From an uncultured Pelagibacteraceae bacterium (GTDB lineage Bacteria > Pseudomonadota > Alphaproteobacteria > Pelagibacterales > Pelagibacteraceae), in NCBI GenBank assembly GCA_902597875.1, contig CACJZK010000001.1, forward strand, positions 1-64,000: a DNA stretch of 64,000 nt. The letters run 5' to 3'. This document shows, piece after piece, positions 44,209-52,395 of this stretch. The number at the start of each line of letters is the position of its first letter. Position 1 is the stretch's first letter. A model generated the notes under the pieces. It was given only the letters and a program-made list of their open reading frames with translations, ran no database searches and was not told the origin of the DNA. A program made the position numbers and the translations under genes.

Positions 44209-45074
44209 TTTCTTATCAAAGTTCCCGCACCTTTATCAGAAAATATTTCCTCAAGTATTGAATGAGGCTTCCTACCATCAAGTATAACTACACCTCTAAC
44301 CCCATTTTCAACTGCATCGATGCAATTTTCTATTTTTGGTATCATGCCACCTTGTACAATTTTAAATTTTACTAAATTTTCTAAATCAAAAGGTTTAATT
44401 TCTGATATTAAATTTTTTTTATCATCATATACACCTTCAACATTTGTCATTAATAAAAGTCTTCTTGACCTAAGTTTTTTGGCTATAGCGCTCGCTGCAG
44501 TATCCCCGTTAATATTAAAAGTCTGATTATTCATATCCAAACCTAAAGGTGCCACCACTGGTATTTGATTTTGATTTATTGCCTCATTAATTATATCAAT
44601 ATTAATTTTATCTGGTATACCGACAAAACCAAGTTCTTCCCTATCTGGGGTAACATTTATTATATTATTACTATCTGTATTTATAGGAATTGCTTTTGAA
44701 CCTTTTTTAATTAAAGAATTTACAATATCTTTATTGAAATCAATTAATACTTTTTCAACTATCCCAATTACTTTTCTGTCAGTAACTCTTAATCCCTTAA
44801 CAAATTTTGATTCTATATTTTCTTTTTTTAATTCTCTCTCTATTCTTGGGCCTCCTCCATGAACAACTACAATAGAAAGTCCTAGTTTATTTAGTACACC
44901 TATATCTTCTATAAAATTATTAAAAATGTTTCTATCTATTAGTACATTGCCACCATATTTAATGACTATTATTTCTTTTTTATATTTTGAGATGTACTTC
45001 TCTATATTTGCTATTTTTGGCATTTTCTTCGGCCAAAACTTTTCAATATTTTTAAGATAGTTTTCGTTGGACAT
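44205..45074 (-). CDS. argB: Acetylglutamate kinase
   Basis: Second step of arginine synthesis. Of 289 residues, IVIKYGGNVLIDRN carries the catalytic Lys, VVVHGGGPRIERELKK the Gly-rich loop, and NINGDTAASAIAKKLRSRRL the distal signature. VQGGMIPKIENCIDAVENG is also diagnostic. It starts one base from the yidC stop. argJ, which feeds this enzyme, is at 56435. Confidence 0.97.
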   Translation of the reverse strand: MSNENYLKNIEKFWPKKMPKIANIEKYISKYKKEIIVIKYGGNVLIDRNIFNNFIEDIGVLNKLGLSIVVVHGGGPRIERELKKENIESKFVKGLRVTDRKVIGIVEKVLIDFNKDIVNSLIKKGSKAIPINTDSNNIINVTPDREELGFVGIPDKINIDIINEAINQNQIPVVAPLGLDMNNQTFNINGDTAASAIAKKLRSRRLLLMTNVEGVYDDKKNLISEIKPFDLENLVKFKIVQGGMIPKIENCIDAVENGVRGVVILDGRKPHSILEEIFSDKGAGTLIRK

Positions 45075-46769
45075 TTAAACAGTTTTAACTTTTGTCTTCC
45101 TCATTATTACATATTGCTGAGCGATAGTTAAAACGTTATTTATTGTCCAATAAACAACAAGTCCAGATGGGAAAGGCGCTAAAATAATTGTTAAAAAAAG
45201 AGGAAAGAACATAAATATTTTTGCTTGAATAGGATCAGTTGGTGCTGGATTTAGCTTTTGTTGTAGAAACATTGTTAGTCCCATTAGTATTGGCCAGATT
45301 CCTATAATTAAGAAACTTGGAGGGTCCCAAGGTATCAATCCAAACAGGTTAAATATAGAAGTTGGATCTTGAGCAGATAAATCTTTTATCCAACCAAAAA
45401 AAGGTTGGTGTCTCATTTCTAAGGAAATAAACAACATTTTGTAAATAGCAAAGAAAAAAGGTATCTGTATTAAAATCGGCAAACATCCTGAAGCTGGATT
45501 TACCTTTTCTTTTTTATATAAAGCCATTATCTCTTGTTGTAATTTTACCTTGTCATCCTTGTGTATATCCTTAAGTCTTGTCATTTCAGGCTGTAAAGCT
45601 TTCATTTTTGCCATAGATCTAAAAGAGTAGTTTGCAAGAGGGAAAAATATTAATCTAATTCCTGCTGTGATTAGTATAATCGCTATTCCAAAATTGCCTG
45701 TAATTTTAAATAAATAATCTATAATGAAAAAAAGAGGCTTAGTAAAAAAATAAAACCAACCCCAGTCAATTACTAAATCAAATTTTTCTATGCTTTGTGT
45801 TTTTGCATAGGAATCAATAGTCTCTACTTCTTTTGCAGCAACAAATAATCTAATTTGATTTTTTTCACTAGAGGATGGCTTTATAACTACAGGATTATTA
45901 AGAATATAATTAGCTTTAAATCCATTTTTGTACAAAAAGGTAGATTTAAAATTTTCATTTTTTGGCGGAACAATAGCTGTCATCCAATATTTGTCAGTAA
46001 TTCCCAACCAACCATTGTCAGCTTCTCTTACCTGACTTTTATCTTCAATATCATCATAACCATCTTCTTTTAATTCTTTATCAAAAACTCCTATAAAACC
46101 TTCATGTAAAATAAAAAAATCAGTTAAACCCTCAGGTTTTTTATTTCTAGTAATTTGAGCATAAGGATATAACTCAATTGGTTTGCCCGTGTTATTTGCA
46201 ACTTCTTGATTTATTTTGAATAAATATTTTTCATCAAGTTCTATCTGTTTTCTGAAAATTAGACCTTCATTATTATTCCACTCTAAAATTAAAGGCTTGT
46301 TAACTCCCAATGTTTTATTGCCAACCACTGACCACAGAGAATTAATTGTAGGAACTTTTATTTTATTTCCAACACTTGTCCATCCAGTTTCAACATAATA
46401 ACTATCTTTGGAATCTTTTGGATTCAAAAAGACAACGTTATCTTCTTTTCCTATTTCTTTCTTATGTGTTTTAAACGAAAGATCGTCAAAGATTCCACCT
46501 TTTAAAGATATAGATCCTTTTACTTTTTCATTCTCTAGATTTATTCTTTCGTTTTTATTTATAGAATCTTCCCTTGATACAAATATCTCTGGCGATTTTT
46601 GATTTATATTAGGTGTAATTTCATTATTTTCTGTCTTACTATTTAATTTTTTTTGTTCTTCAAGTCCCGCTTCTGTTTTGACAGGTTTAGGAGTTTCGAA
46701 AAATGCACTCCAAAAAAGAAGCACTGCCAAAGACAAAGCTATTGCAACAAATACATTTCTACTATCCAT
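45075..46769 (-). CDS. yidC: Membrane protein insertase YidC
   Basis: Inserts and folds inner-membrane proteins, alone or with Sec. An N-terminal helix is followed by a large periplasmic domain to about residue 340, then the conserved five-helix core. The core has ITAGIRLIFFPLANYSFRSM, with the groove Arg, and ASGCLPILIQIPFFFAIYKM. The 564-residue length is normal for Gram-negatives. It overlaps yidD by 8 bases in the classic rpmH-rnpA-yidD-yidC order. Confidence 0.97.
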   Translation of the reverse strand: MDSRNVFVAIALSLAVLLFWSAFFETPKPVKTEAGLEEQKKLNSKTENNEITPNINQKSPEIFVSREDSINKNERINLENEKVKGSISLKGGIFDDLSFKTHKKEIGKEDNVVFLNPKDSKDSYYVETGWTSVGNKIKVPTINSLWSVVGNKTLGVNKPLILEWNNNEGLIFRKQIELDEKYLFKINQEVANNTGKPIELYPYAQITRNKKPEGLTDFFILHEGFIGVFDKELKEDGYDDIEDKSQVREADNGWLGITDKYWMTAIVPPKNENFKSTFLYKNGFKANYILNNPVVIKPSSSEKNQIRLFVAAKEVETIDSYAKTQSIEKFDLVIDWGWFYFFTKPLFFIIDYLFKITGNFGIAIILITAGIRLIFFPLANYSFRSMAKMKALQPEMTRLKDIHKDDKVKLQQEIMALYKKEKVNPASGCLPILIQIPFFFAIYKMLFISLEMRHQPFFGWIKDLSAQDPTSIFNLFGLIPWDPPSFLIIGIWPILMGLTMFLQQKLNPAPTDPIQAKIFMFFPLFLTIILAPFPSGLVVYWTINNVLTIAQQYVIMRKTKVKTV

Positions 46770-47025
46770 TTGTATTTTTCCTATTGTCCTTTTTTGTTAC
46801 AAAATCAATACCTGACCCCCCACCTAAAAGCTTAATTGGATGACAAGAAAAAATTCTTCTTATACCTATCCAACAACCTTTAAATAAACCGTGAGTCTTT
46901 AGCGCATCTACAAAATATTCGGAGCAAGTTGGTAAATATCTGCATCTATTTCCCAAAATTGGAGAAAAAAAATATTTGTAAAATTTTATTAGGCTAATAA
47001 TGAAAAAAATTGCAACTTTTGACAT
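46762..47025 (-). CDS. yidD: Membrane protein insertion efficiency factor YidD
   Basis: An 87-residue protein with an N-terminal amphipathic helix and FSPILGNRCRYLPTCSEYFVDALKTHG, the conserved two-Cys YidD pattern (RCRYxPTCSxY), followed by RRIFSCHP. It assists YidC insertion. It starts 3 bases after rnpA. Confidence 0.94.
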   Translation of the reverse strand: MSKVAIFFIISLIKFYKYFFSPILGNRCRYLPTCSEYFVDALKTHGLFKGCWIGIRRIFSCHPIKLLGGGSGIDFVTKKDNRKNTNG

Positions 47026-47028
47026 TGT

Positions 47029-47376
47029 TTATTTAATTTTTTTAAATGTTTTGTTCATTTCCAGTAAAAGAGCATCTTGTTTTACACTATATGCTTTTGC
47101 TTTACCAAAAACTATATATGTGTAATCAGAGTTAATTGCACCTTTTATTTTTGATAGTTTTATTACTATAGCTTTCAATTTACGTTTAATTCTGTTTCTT
47201 TTTACAGCGTTACCTATTTTTTTTTTCATTACAAAGCTGATGTTAAGAATTTTTTTACTATTTTTTTTTATGAAATTTTTAGTTGCATAAATAGAAAAAA
47301 AATCTGAATGGAATTTTTTATCCTTTAAAACTATTTTAAAATGGCTATTTTTTTTTAGACTTTCAACCTTGAACAT
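47029..47376 (-). CDS. rnpA: Ribonuclease P protein component
   Basis: Basic 115-residue partner of RNase P RNA in tRNA 5' processing. KKKIGNAVKRNRIKRKLKA is the conserved RNR motif block. It begins with MFKVESLKKNSHFKIVLK, typical of the family. It sits between rpmH (5-base gap) and yidD (3-base gap). Confidence 0.95.
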   Translation of the reverse strand: MFKVESLKKNSHFKIVLKDKKFHSDFFSIYATKNFIKKNSKKILNISFVMKKKIGNAVKRNRIKRKLKAIVIKLSKIKGAINSDYTYIVFGKAKAYSVKQDALLLEMNKTFKKIK

Positions 47377-47381
47377 GAAAA

Positions 47382-47516
47382 CTATGTTGAAACTTTTCTA
47401 CGACCTTTAGCTCGTCTTCTCGCTATAAGCTTACGACCACCCTTTGTTGACATTCTCGACCTAAATCCATGTCTTCTTTTTCTTACTAATTTACTTGGTT
47501 GATAAGTTCTTTTCAT
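47382..47516 (-). CDS. rpmH: 50S ribosomal protein L34
   Basis: A 44-residue highly basic protein. The reverse-strand translation starts [20 protein letters not shown] and ends [12 protein letters not shown], the nearly invariant L34 sequence. It leads the rpmH-rnpA-yidD-yidC-argB run. Upstream, 56 A/T-rich bases separate it from a divergent membrane protein gene and should contain its promoter. Confidence 0.98.
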   Translation of the reverse strand: MKRTYQPSKLVRKRRHGFRSRMSTKGGRKLIARRRAKGRRKVST

Positions 47517-47572
47517 AAATGATTAAAGTTATATATTTAATTAAACTACTCATGTACAGTTAAAATTTGATA

Positions 47573-48289
47573 ATGAATATTAATTTAAAACTAATTTTAG
47601 GCTTAATTTACATACTTTGTCTCGGGGTTTTGCTTGTTTTTCTTTTTAGCAATTTAGATTTTAAAGATCTTAGCGATTATACTTATATTAAGACCAATAG
47701 TGAAAAATTACTTAACTTTAAAAATAATAATTTAATTTTATTCATATTTATTTTCTTTATTTTTTCAATTTTATGGATTTTTCTTCTTGGTTTTGCAGGC
47801 CCTATAGCTATTTTGTCTGGTTTTATATTTGGTAAGTGGCTTGGCACTATGATTGCAATAACTTCTTTTGCAGTCGGAAGTACTTTGCTTTACATTTTTG
47901 CAAATTATTATTTTCGCAGTCTTATTATTAATTATTTAGAAAAAAAAATTGAAAAATATAAAAGTTTGTTTAATAAAAATGAATTAGTTTACTTTATGAT
48001 TTTCAGATTTGCTGGAGGGGGAGGCATACCTTTTGGTATTCAAAATGTTTTGCCCGTTGTTTTTGACATGAAAGTGAAAAATTATTTTTATTCAACTCTT
48101 TTTGGTTTATTCCCGAGTGTTTTTGTAATTAATTCTCTAGGCTCTGGATTAGAAAAATTAATAGAAGAAAACGATAATTTGAGCTACACAAGCATTATTT
48201 TAAATTCTGAAATTTATTGGCCTATAATTGGTTTTTCAGTGCTTTTGATAATATCTTTTCTAATAAGAAAAAAAATTTTCAAAAAATAA
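47573..48289 (+). CDS. TVP38/TMEM64 (VTT/SNARE-associated) family membrane protein
   Basis: About 238 residues with five or six helices. GFAGPIAILSGFIFGKWLGT and FRFAGGGGIPFGIQNVLPV form the paired re-entrant motif of the VTT domain found in DedA and TMEM64 proteins, some of which act as lipid scramblases or transporters. The ATG at 47573 is preferred to a TTG at 47567. It stands alone, divergent from rpmH. The substrate is unknown. Confidence 0.86.
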   Translation: MNINLKLILGLIYILCLGVLLVFLFSNLDFKDLSDYTYIKTNSEKLLNFKNNNLILFIFIFFIFSILWIFLLGFAGPIAILSGFIFGKWLGTMIAITSFAVGSTLLYIFANYYFRSLIINYLEKKIEKYKSLFNKNELVYFMIFRFAGGGGIPFGIQNVLPVVFDMKVKNYFYSTLFGLFPSVFVINSLGSGLEKLIEENDNLSYTSIILNSEIYWPIIGFSVLLIISFLIRKKIFKK

Positions 48290-48302
48290 TTAAAATTATA
48301 TT

Positions 48303-48450
48303 TATCCAGAGGGAACTCTCTTTCAGGATGTAATAATAGCCAAAACAAGTTCTACAACTTTTATTTTTTGAAAAATTGAAGGGCTAATGGCTAAGAGCTT
48401 CACGTAACAAGAGAATTTACTTACTTATTTACAAGAGACTTGCAAAATTT
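48303..48450 (+). ncRNA. Possible structured RNA or long leader, unidentified
   Basis: This part of a 203-base gap is clearly richer in G and C (about 32-35% by hand count) than other intergenic DNA here. It can form several local hairpins: AGAG/CTCT around GGAA near 48308-48319, AAGTT/AACTT around CTAC (48347-48360), and CAAG/CTTG near 48432-48442. There is also long-range pairing TCTCTT (48317-48322) with AAGAGA (48409-48414) and TAGCC (48337-48341) with GGCTA (48382-48386). I do not recognise the cores of 6S, tmRNA, SRP or RNase P RNA. It could instead be the 5' leader of the next gene. Strand is inferred from the downstream gene. Confidence 0.3.
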
Positions 48451-48492
48451 CAATCAACAAAGTAAAACTATATATTAGATGCAGGAGCAAAA

Positions 48493-48687
48493 ATGGGTAT
48501 CCACTACGATTACAAATCGACAAGAGGCGAAAAGGCCATGAAAAAAGAGGCTAAGAGAAAAGCTCGAATTGAAGAAAGAAGAGCTAGAAAAATGAGTCAA
48601 ACTAAAAATGAAGAGCCGAAAAATAAAATGCATGATATTGACAAACCCATTACTCTTGAAGACTTGACTAATCCAAATAAAGAATAG
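48493..48687 (+). CDS. Small charged protein, unknown function
   Basis: A 64-residue soluble protein starting MGIHYDYKSTRGEKAMKKEA, with a strongly basic helical middle (KRKARIEERRARK) and an acidic tail. An AGGAG sequence (48483-48487) about 5 bases before the ATG is one of the better ribosome-binding sites in the window. I do not recognise a family. It is followed after 7 bases by a 37-codon ORF and then dcd, so it may head a small operon. Confidence 0.7.
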   Translation: MGIHYDYKSTRGEKAMKKEAKRKARIEERRARKMSQTKNEEPKNKMHDIDKPITLEDLTNPNKE

Positions 48688-48694
48688 AATTATA

Positions 48695-48808
48695 ATGAGA
48701 TCTTTTACTAAAAAAGACTCTCGCTTATTAAAGCGTGGAATAGCTTTAAGAATTAATTTAAGAAAAAGAAAAAAATTAAAGGAAAAAATTAAAAAAACTA
48801 AATCATGA
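48695..48808 (+). CDS. Very small basic protein overlapping dcd
   Basis: A 37-codon ORF, ATG at 48695, ending in a TGA that overlaps the dcd ATG as ATGA. The peptide starts [20 protein letters not shown] and 17 of 37 residues are Lys or Arg. dcd lacks a nearby ribosome-binding site of its own, so translation of this ORF could drive dcd by coupling. The peptide may bind RNA or DNA, or the ORF may matter only as a leader. I recognise no family. Confidence 0.6.
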   Translation: MRSFTKKDSRLLKRGIALRINLRKRKKLKEKIKKTKS

Positions 48809-49359
48809 CCGTTCTTTCAGATAAATGGATAAAAAAAATGGTCAAAACTCATGAAATTATAAAACCTTTTATATCTAAGCAGACTAGAAAAGGAAAAATT
48901 TCTTTTGGATTATCTTCTTATGGGTATGATGCCAGAGTATCTAATGAGTTTAAGATCTTTACAAATGTGAATTCTGGAGTTGTTGACCCCAAAAAATTTA
49001 AAAAAGAAAGTTTTGTTACTAAGATTGGTAAAGAGTGTATTATTCCACCTAATTCATTTGCGTTGGCAAGAACTATAGAATATTTTAAGATTCCAGAAAA
49101 TGTTTTAGTAATATGTTTGGGCAAATCAACTTATGCTAGGTGCGGTATAATAGTGAATGTCACACCTCTTGAGCCAGGATGGGAAGGATATGTTACCTTA
49201 GAGTTTTCAAACACCACTCCACTTCCAGCTAAAATTTATGCCAATGAAGGTGTAGCACAATTTGTTTTTATCAAGGGTAACCAAACGCCTGAGGTAACCT
49301 ATTCAAAAAGAAAAGGTAAATACATGAAGCAAAAAGGTGTAACACTTCCCAAAGTTTAA
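48805..49359 (+). CDS. dcd: dCTP deaminase
   Basis: Homotrimeric enzyme making dUTP from dCTP for dTMP synthesis. The 184 residues include [20 protein letters not shown], the [20 protein letters not shown] segment and [20 protein letters not shown] with the catalytic Glu. The length matches the deaminase, not the fused deaminase-dUTPase. The start overlaps the upstream small ORF. Confidence 0.97.
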   Translation: MTVLSDKWIKKMVKTHEIIKPFISKQTRKGKISFGLSSYGYDARVSNEFKIFTNVNSGVVDPKKFKKESFVTKIGKECIIPPNSFALARTIEYFKIPENVLVICLGKSTYARCGIIVNVTPLEPGWEGYVTLEFSNTTPLPAKIYANEGVAQFVFIKGNQTPEVTYSKRKGKYMKQKGVTLPKV

Positions 49360-49370
49360 ATTGATTCTAA

Positions 49371-50630
49371 ATGCAGAAATTGCTTATAAAAGGAAAAAAG
49401 ATTTTATCAGGCACTATTTCAATATCAGGCTCAAAAAATGCCACACTTCCTATTTTGGCGGCCTCAATTTTAAACGATAAAAAAACTATTCTAAAAAATA
49501 TTCCATTAGTAAAAGATGTTTTTACTATGATAGACCTACTAAGTTTTATTGGCTTAAAGACTAAGGTAGTTAAAAGTGAAAATATTGTAGAAATTAGTAA
49601 AAAAAATAAAAAAATTAATACAGTTGCTCCTTACCGAATTGTAAAAACAATGAGAGCTGGTGTTTTGGTATTAGGACCACTGATCGCAAAATATAAAAAA
49701 GCAAAAGTTTCATTACCAGGAGGGTGTGCAATAGGAACCAGACCAGTTGATTTGCATCTTTTTGCTCTTAAGAAATTAGGAGCGAAAATTTTAATAAAAG
49801 AGGGATACATATATGCTAATGCAAGAGATGGACTGGTAGGCTGTAAAATTAAGTTTCCTTCTATTTCTGTTGGCGCAACAGAAAACGCAATTATAGCCGC
49901 ATCTCAAGCTAAAGGAAAAACAATATTATGTAATTGCGCTTTAGAACCAGAGATAGAAAATCTAATAGCATTTTTAAATAAAATGGGATGTAAAATTTCT
50001 ATTAAAAAAGGAAGAAAGATTATTATTAATGGAACTTTAAAAGCCACTCAAGTCTCACAGAAGATTATGTTTGATAGAATTGAGCTTGGAACTTATTTAA
50101 TTGCAGCAGCACTAATGGGTAAAAAAATCAGTTTTCCCAATGTCATTCCAAAAATAATTAATACTGAAATTAAAGTTTTAAAAAGTATGGGCGTAAAAAT
50201 TAAATTACAAAATAAAAAAATTACTATTTATAAATCTTTGAATATTAAATCAACAAAAATTAAAACAAAGCCTTATCCTGGTTTTCCAACTGATCTTCAG
50301 GCTCAGATAATGGTTCTTATGTCAAAAGCTAAAGGTTTTTCATCAATAGAAGAGAATATTTTTGAGAACAGATTTATGCATGTGCCTGAACTTAAAAGAA
50401 TGGGTGCAAAAATATCTACAAAAAATAACATAGCTAAAATCCTTGGGCCTACCAAGTTGTCTGGTGCTGAAGTTATGGCAACAGATCTAAGAGCCTCGGT
50501 TTGCCTAGTGCTAGCGGGTCTTATAGCTGACAATAGAACAGTAATTAACAGAATTTATCATTTGGATAGAGGCTATGAAAATTTAGAAAAAAAATTAAAA
50601 AACTGTGGCGCAAAAATAACTAGAATTTAA
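49371..50630 (+). CDS. murA: UDP-N-acetylglucosamine 1-carboxyvinyltransferase
   Basis: First committed step of peptidoglycan synthesis, adding enolpyruvate to UDP-GlcNAc. Of 419 residues, ISGSKNATLPILAASIL carries the conserved Lys-Asn, and SLPGGCAIGTRPVDLHLFAL the catalytic Cys that confers fosfomycin sensitivity. TDLQAQIMVLM and ATDLRASVCLVLAG are further signatures. It is followed one base later by the DUF2948 gene, a frequent alphaproteobacterial neighbour. Confidence 0.98.
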   Translation: MQKLLIKGKKILSGTISISGSKNATLPILAASILNDKKTILKNIPLVKDVFTMIDLLSFIGLKTKVVKSENIVEISKKNKKINTVAPYRIVKTMRAGVLVLGPLIAKYKKAKVSLPGGCAIGTRPVDLHLFALKKLGAKILIKEGYIYANARDGLVGCKIKFPSISVGATENAIIAASQAKGKTILCNCALEPEIENLIAFLNKMGCKISIKKGRKIIINGTLKATQVSQKIMFDRIELGTYLIAAALMGKKISFPNVIPKIINTEIKVLKSMGVKIKLQNKKITIYKSLNIKSTKIKTKPYPGFPTDLQAQIMVLMSKAKGFSSIEENIFENRFMHVPELKRMGAKISTKNNIAKILGPTKLSGAEVMATDLRASVCLVLAGLIADNRTVINRIYHLDRGYENLEKKLKNCGAKITRI

Positions 50631-50631
50631 A

Positions 50632-51075
50632 ATGGATCTAAAAAATTTAAAACTAGTAGCACATTCTGATGAAGATCTAAGAGTAATATCTGCTCATTTA
50701 CAAGATGCAATTGTTCATACGTCAGATATAGCAAACTTGAAAAAAAATAGAATTTTTCTGATGCAACTTAATAGATTTATGTGGGAAGATGTTGAAAAAG
50801 GCGTTTTTAGAAAAAATAAAAGAATAAGAACTATTTTAAAATTTGAAAATGTTATTAATGTTTTATCAAAAGGCATCAATCAAAGAAACAAATCAAGATT
50901 TTTGGATTTCCTAGCAATGGAAAGCAATCTTTTATCTAATAAAACTTTTGAAATTAAGGTAATATTTTCTGGAGATTCAATTATTAAGGTAAATTCCGAG
51001 GTTATAGATATTACTCTTGATGACCAGGGCGCTCCCTGGGAAAGCAAAACTAAACCAAAACATAAGTTTTTGTAA
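50632..51075 (+). CDS. DUF2948 family protein
   Basis: A 147-residue soluble protein: LVAHSDEDLRVISAHLQDA, RIFLMQLNRFMWEDVE and a C-terminal LDDQGAPWESKTKPKHK, matching DUF2948. This family commonly lies between murA and other core genes in Alphaproteobacteria. The function is unknown. Confidence 0.86.
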   Translation: MDLKNLKLVAHSDEDLRVISAHLQDAIVHTSDIANLKKNRIFLMQLNRFMWEDVEKGVFRKNKRIRTILKFENVINVLSKGINQRNKSRFLDFLAMESNLLSNKTFEIKVIFSGDSIIKVNSEVIDITLDDQGAPWESKTKPKHKFL

Positions 51076-51109
51076 TGTTGCATTTTACTTAATACAAGAT
51101 TAAAACTAC

Positions 51110-51114
51110 GGGGG
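51110..51114 (+). promoter_or_regulatory. infA: Ribosome-binding site deciding the infA TTG start
   Basis: A run of five G bases followed by A (GGGGGA) sits 8 bases before the TTG at 51123. It stands out in such A/T-rich DNA and supports TTG as the initiation codon. Confidence 0.55.
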
Positions 51115-51122
51115 AAAAAAAA

Positions 51123-51338
51123 TTGGCTAAACAAGAAACATTAGAATTTAAAGGTAAAGTAACAGAGTTACTTCCTAACGCTATGTTTAGGGTTAAGTTA
51201 GAAAATAACCATGAAATTCTGGCTCATACTGCCGGAAAATTAAGAAAGAACAGAATAAGAGTTCTTGCTGGCGATCAAGTTATGGTAGAAATGACGCCTT
51301 ATGATTTGACTAAAGGCAGGATAACTTTTAGATTTTAA
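51123..51338 (+). CDS. infA: Translation initiation factor IF-1
   Basis: A 71-residue OB-fold protein binding the 30S A site. The sequence [20 protein letters not shown], then [20 protein letters not shown] and [18 protein letters not shown], is unmistakable. The start must be TTG at 51123, since the family begins directly with MAK and no ATG precedes it in frame. It ends 8 bases before a tRNA gene. Confidence 0.98.
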   Translation: MAKQETLEFKGKVTELLPNAMFRVKLENNHEILAHTAGKLRKNRIRVLAGDQVMVEMTPYDLTKGRITFRF

Positions 51339-51346
51339 TTTACCTC

Positions 51347-51421
51347 GGCCTTGTAGCTCAGTAGTAGAGCAGTACCCTGAAAAGGTATGTGTCGTTTGTG
51401 CGATTCAAACCAAGGCCACCA
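51347..51421 (+). tRNA. tRNA-Phe (anticodon GAA)
   Basis: A 75-base cloverleaf with CCA encoded. The acceptor stem GGCCTTG pairs with CAAGGCC, the D stem GCTC with GAGC, the anticodon stem GTACC with GGTAT (one G-T), and the T stem GTTTG with CAAAC. The anticodon loop CTGAAAA gives GAA. Two features are odd: the D loop AGTAGTA lacks the usual G18-G19 pair, and the T loop reads TGCGATT, with G at position 55 in place of T. It is the only tRNA gene seen in the window. Confidence 0.94.
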
Positions 51422-51516
51422 CCAAATAAAAATTATTTAACGTTAAGAAATATACAACCAAAACCTGTGACCTTTCATACATTAGATTATTTTGATGATT
51501 TTTACTAAAATAACTA

Positions 51517-52002
51517 ATGTTTAAAAAAATATTAATCATACTGGTCGCTTTATTTATATTTGCGCAATACGTGAATCCTTCTTTCGGAGCAGGGAATGAT
51601 AGTGGTAGCAGTGAAAACTATATGGATTTTTATAAGGATGCAGAAAAATTGATAAAAAGAGCTAAAAAGTTAGAAGAAAAAGATAAAAAAGAAAGAGCAA
51701 ATAAATTATATTCTAAAGCTCTAGAAAAAATTCAAGCTGCTTATAAAACAGATAGAAATAATCCAGATATTTTAAACTACCTAGGTTTTACTTTGCGAAA
51801 AACAGGTAAACTCGAAGATGCAGAAAAATACTATTTAGCTGGTCTTAAAATTAATCCTAAACATAATGGAATTAATGAGTATTTAGGAGAGCTTTATGTA
51901 AATACAGGACGTTTAGATTTAGCCAGAGAACGGTTAGCAGTCTTGAAGAATTGCAATTGTGAAGAATATAGTGAACTTAAAGAAGTAATTGAAAAAAAAT
52001 AA
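51517..52002 (+). CDS. Periplasmic TPR-repeat protein
   Basis: A 161-residue protein with a signal peptide (cleavage likely after SFGAG) and about two and a half TPR units, including NPDILNYLGFTLRKTGKLED and NGINEYLGELYVNTGRLDLA. An NCNCEE segment near the C-terminus holds two Cys. Such small TPR proteins serve as envelope scaffolds; the partner is unknown. It abuts the DoxX gene with no gap, suggesting co-transcription. Confidence 0.82.
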   Translation: MFKKILIILVALFIFAQYVNPSFGAGNDSGSSENYMDFYKDAEKLIKRAKKLEEKDKKERANKLYSKALEKIQAAYKTDRNNPDILNYLGFTLRKTGKLEDAEKYYLAGLKINPKHNGINEYLGELYVNTGRLDLARERLAVLKNCNCEEYSELKEVIEKK

Positions 52003-52395
52003 ATGCATATAGTAGAAGTTTTAGGAAGAATTTTTATATCAATGCTTTTTATTGTTGAAGCAGTAAAAAAATTTTTTGATCCAGATATGAGCATGATGTA
52101 CATGTCAGATCATGGGGTCCCAGAAATTTTATTTTATCCATCTATAGCATTTGAATTAATAATTCCTTTGTTACTTATCGCAGGGTACAAGACTAAAATT
52201 GCAGCTTCATTATTAACTTTGTTTGTATTTACTGTAACTGTTATTTTCCATGGCCACCACTTTTTTGAAGATGGATCTCAACTCACAATCATTTTAAAAA
52301 ATATTTCAATTATGGGTGGTCTATTAATAATCATTGCAAACAAGCCTCAAATTTGCAGTTTTGATTATTATTTAGAAAATAAGAAATCAATATGA
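52003..52395 (+). CDS. DoxX family membrane protein
   Basis: A 130-residue four-helix membrane protein. LGRIFISMLFIVEAVKKFFDP and FELIIPLLLIAGYKTKIAA match the DoxX pattern, and HGHHFFEDG lies between helices 3 and 4. DoxX-type proteins are linked to thiosulfate:quinone oxidoreductase or stress responses in some species; the role here is unknown. It overlaps the photolyase gene by 4 bases. Confidence 0.86.
   Translation: MHIVEVLGRIFISMLFIVEAVKKFFDPDMSMMYMSDHGVPEILFYPSIAFELIIPLLLIAGYKTKIAASLLTLFVFTVTVIFHGHHFFEDGSQLTIILKNISIMGGLLIIIANKPQICSFDYYLENKKSI

Noticed and set aside
48302-48310. DnaA-box-like TTATCCAGA
   Set aside because: One mismatch to consensus, isolated, and no second box nearby; not evidence for an origin.
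48300-48455. tmRNA, 6S RNA, SRP RNA or RNase P RNA in this gap
   Set aside because: No tag-peptide codons with tRNA-like end, no SRP GGAAGCAGC-type core, no RNase P conserved blocks and no clear 6S central bubble could be found by eye.
51422-51516. AAATAA/TTATTT inverted repeat and TTAACGTTAA palindrome after tRNA-Phe as terminator or operator
   Set aside because: Purely A/T stems with no following T-run, expected by chance at this composition; otherwise the 95-base gap shows only A/T-rich promoter-like sequence for the TPR gene.
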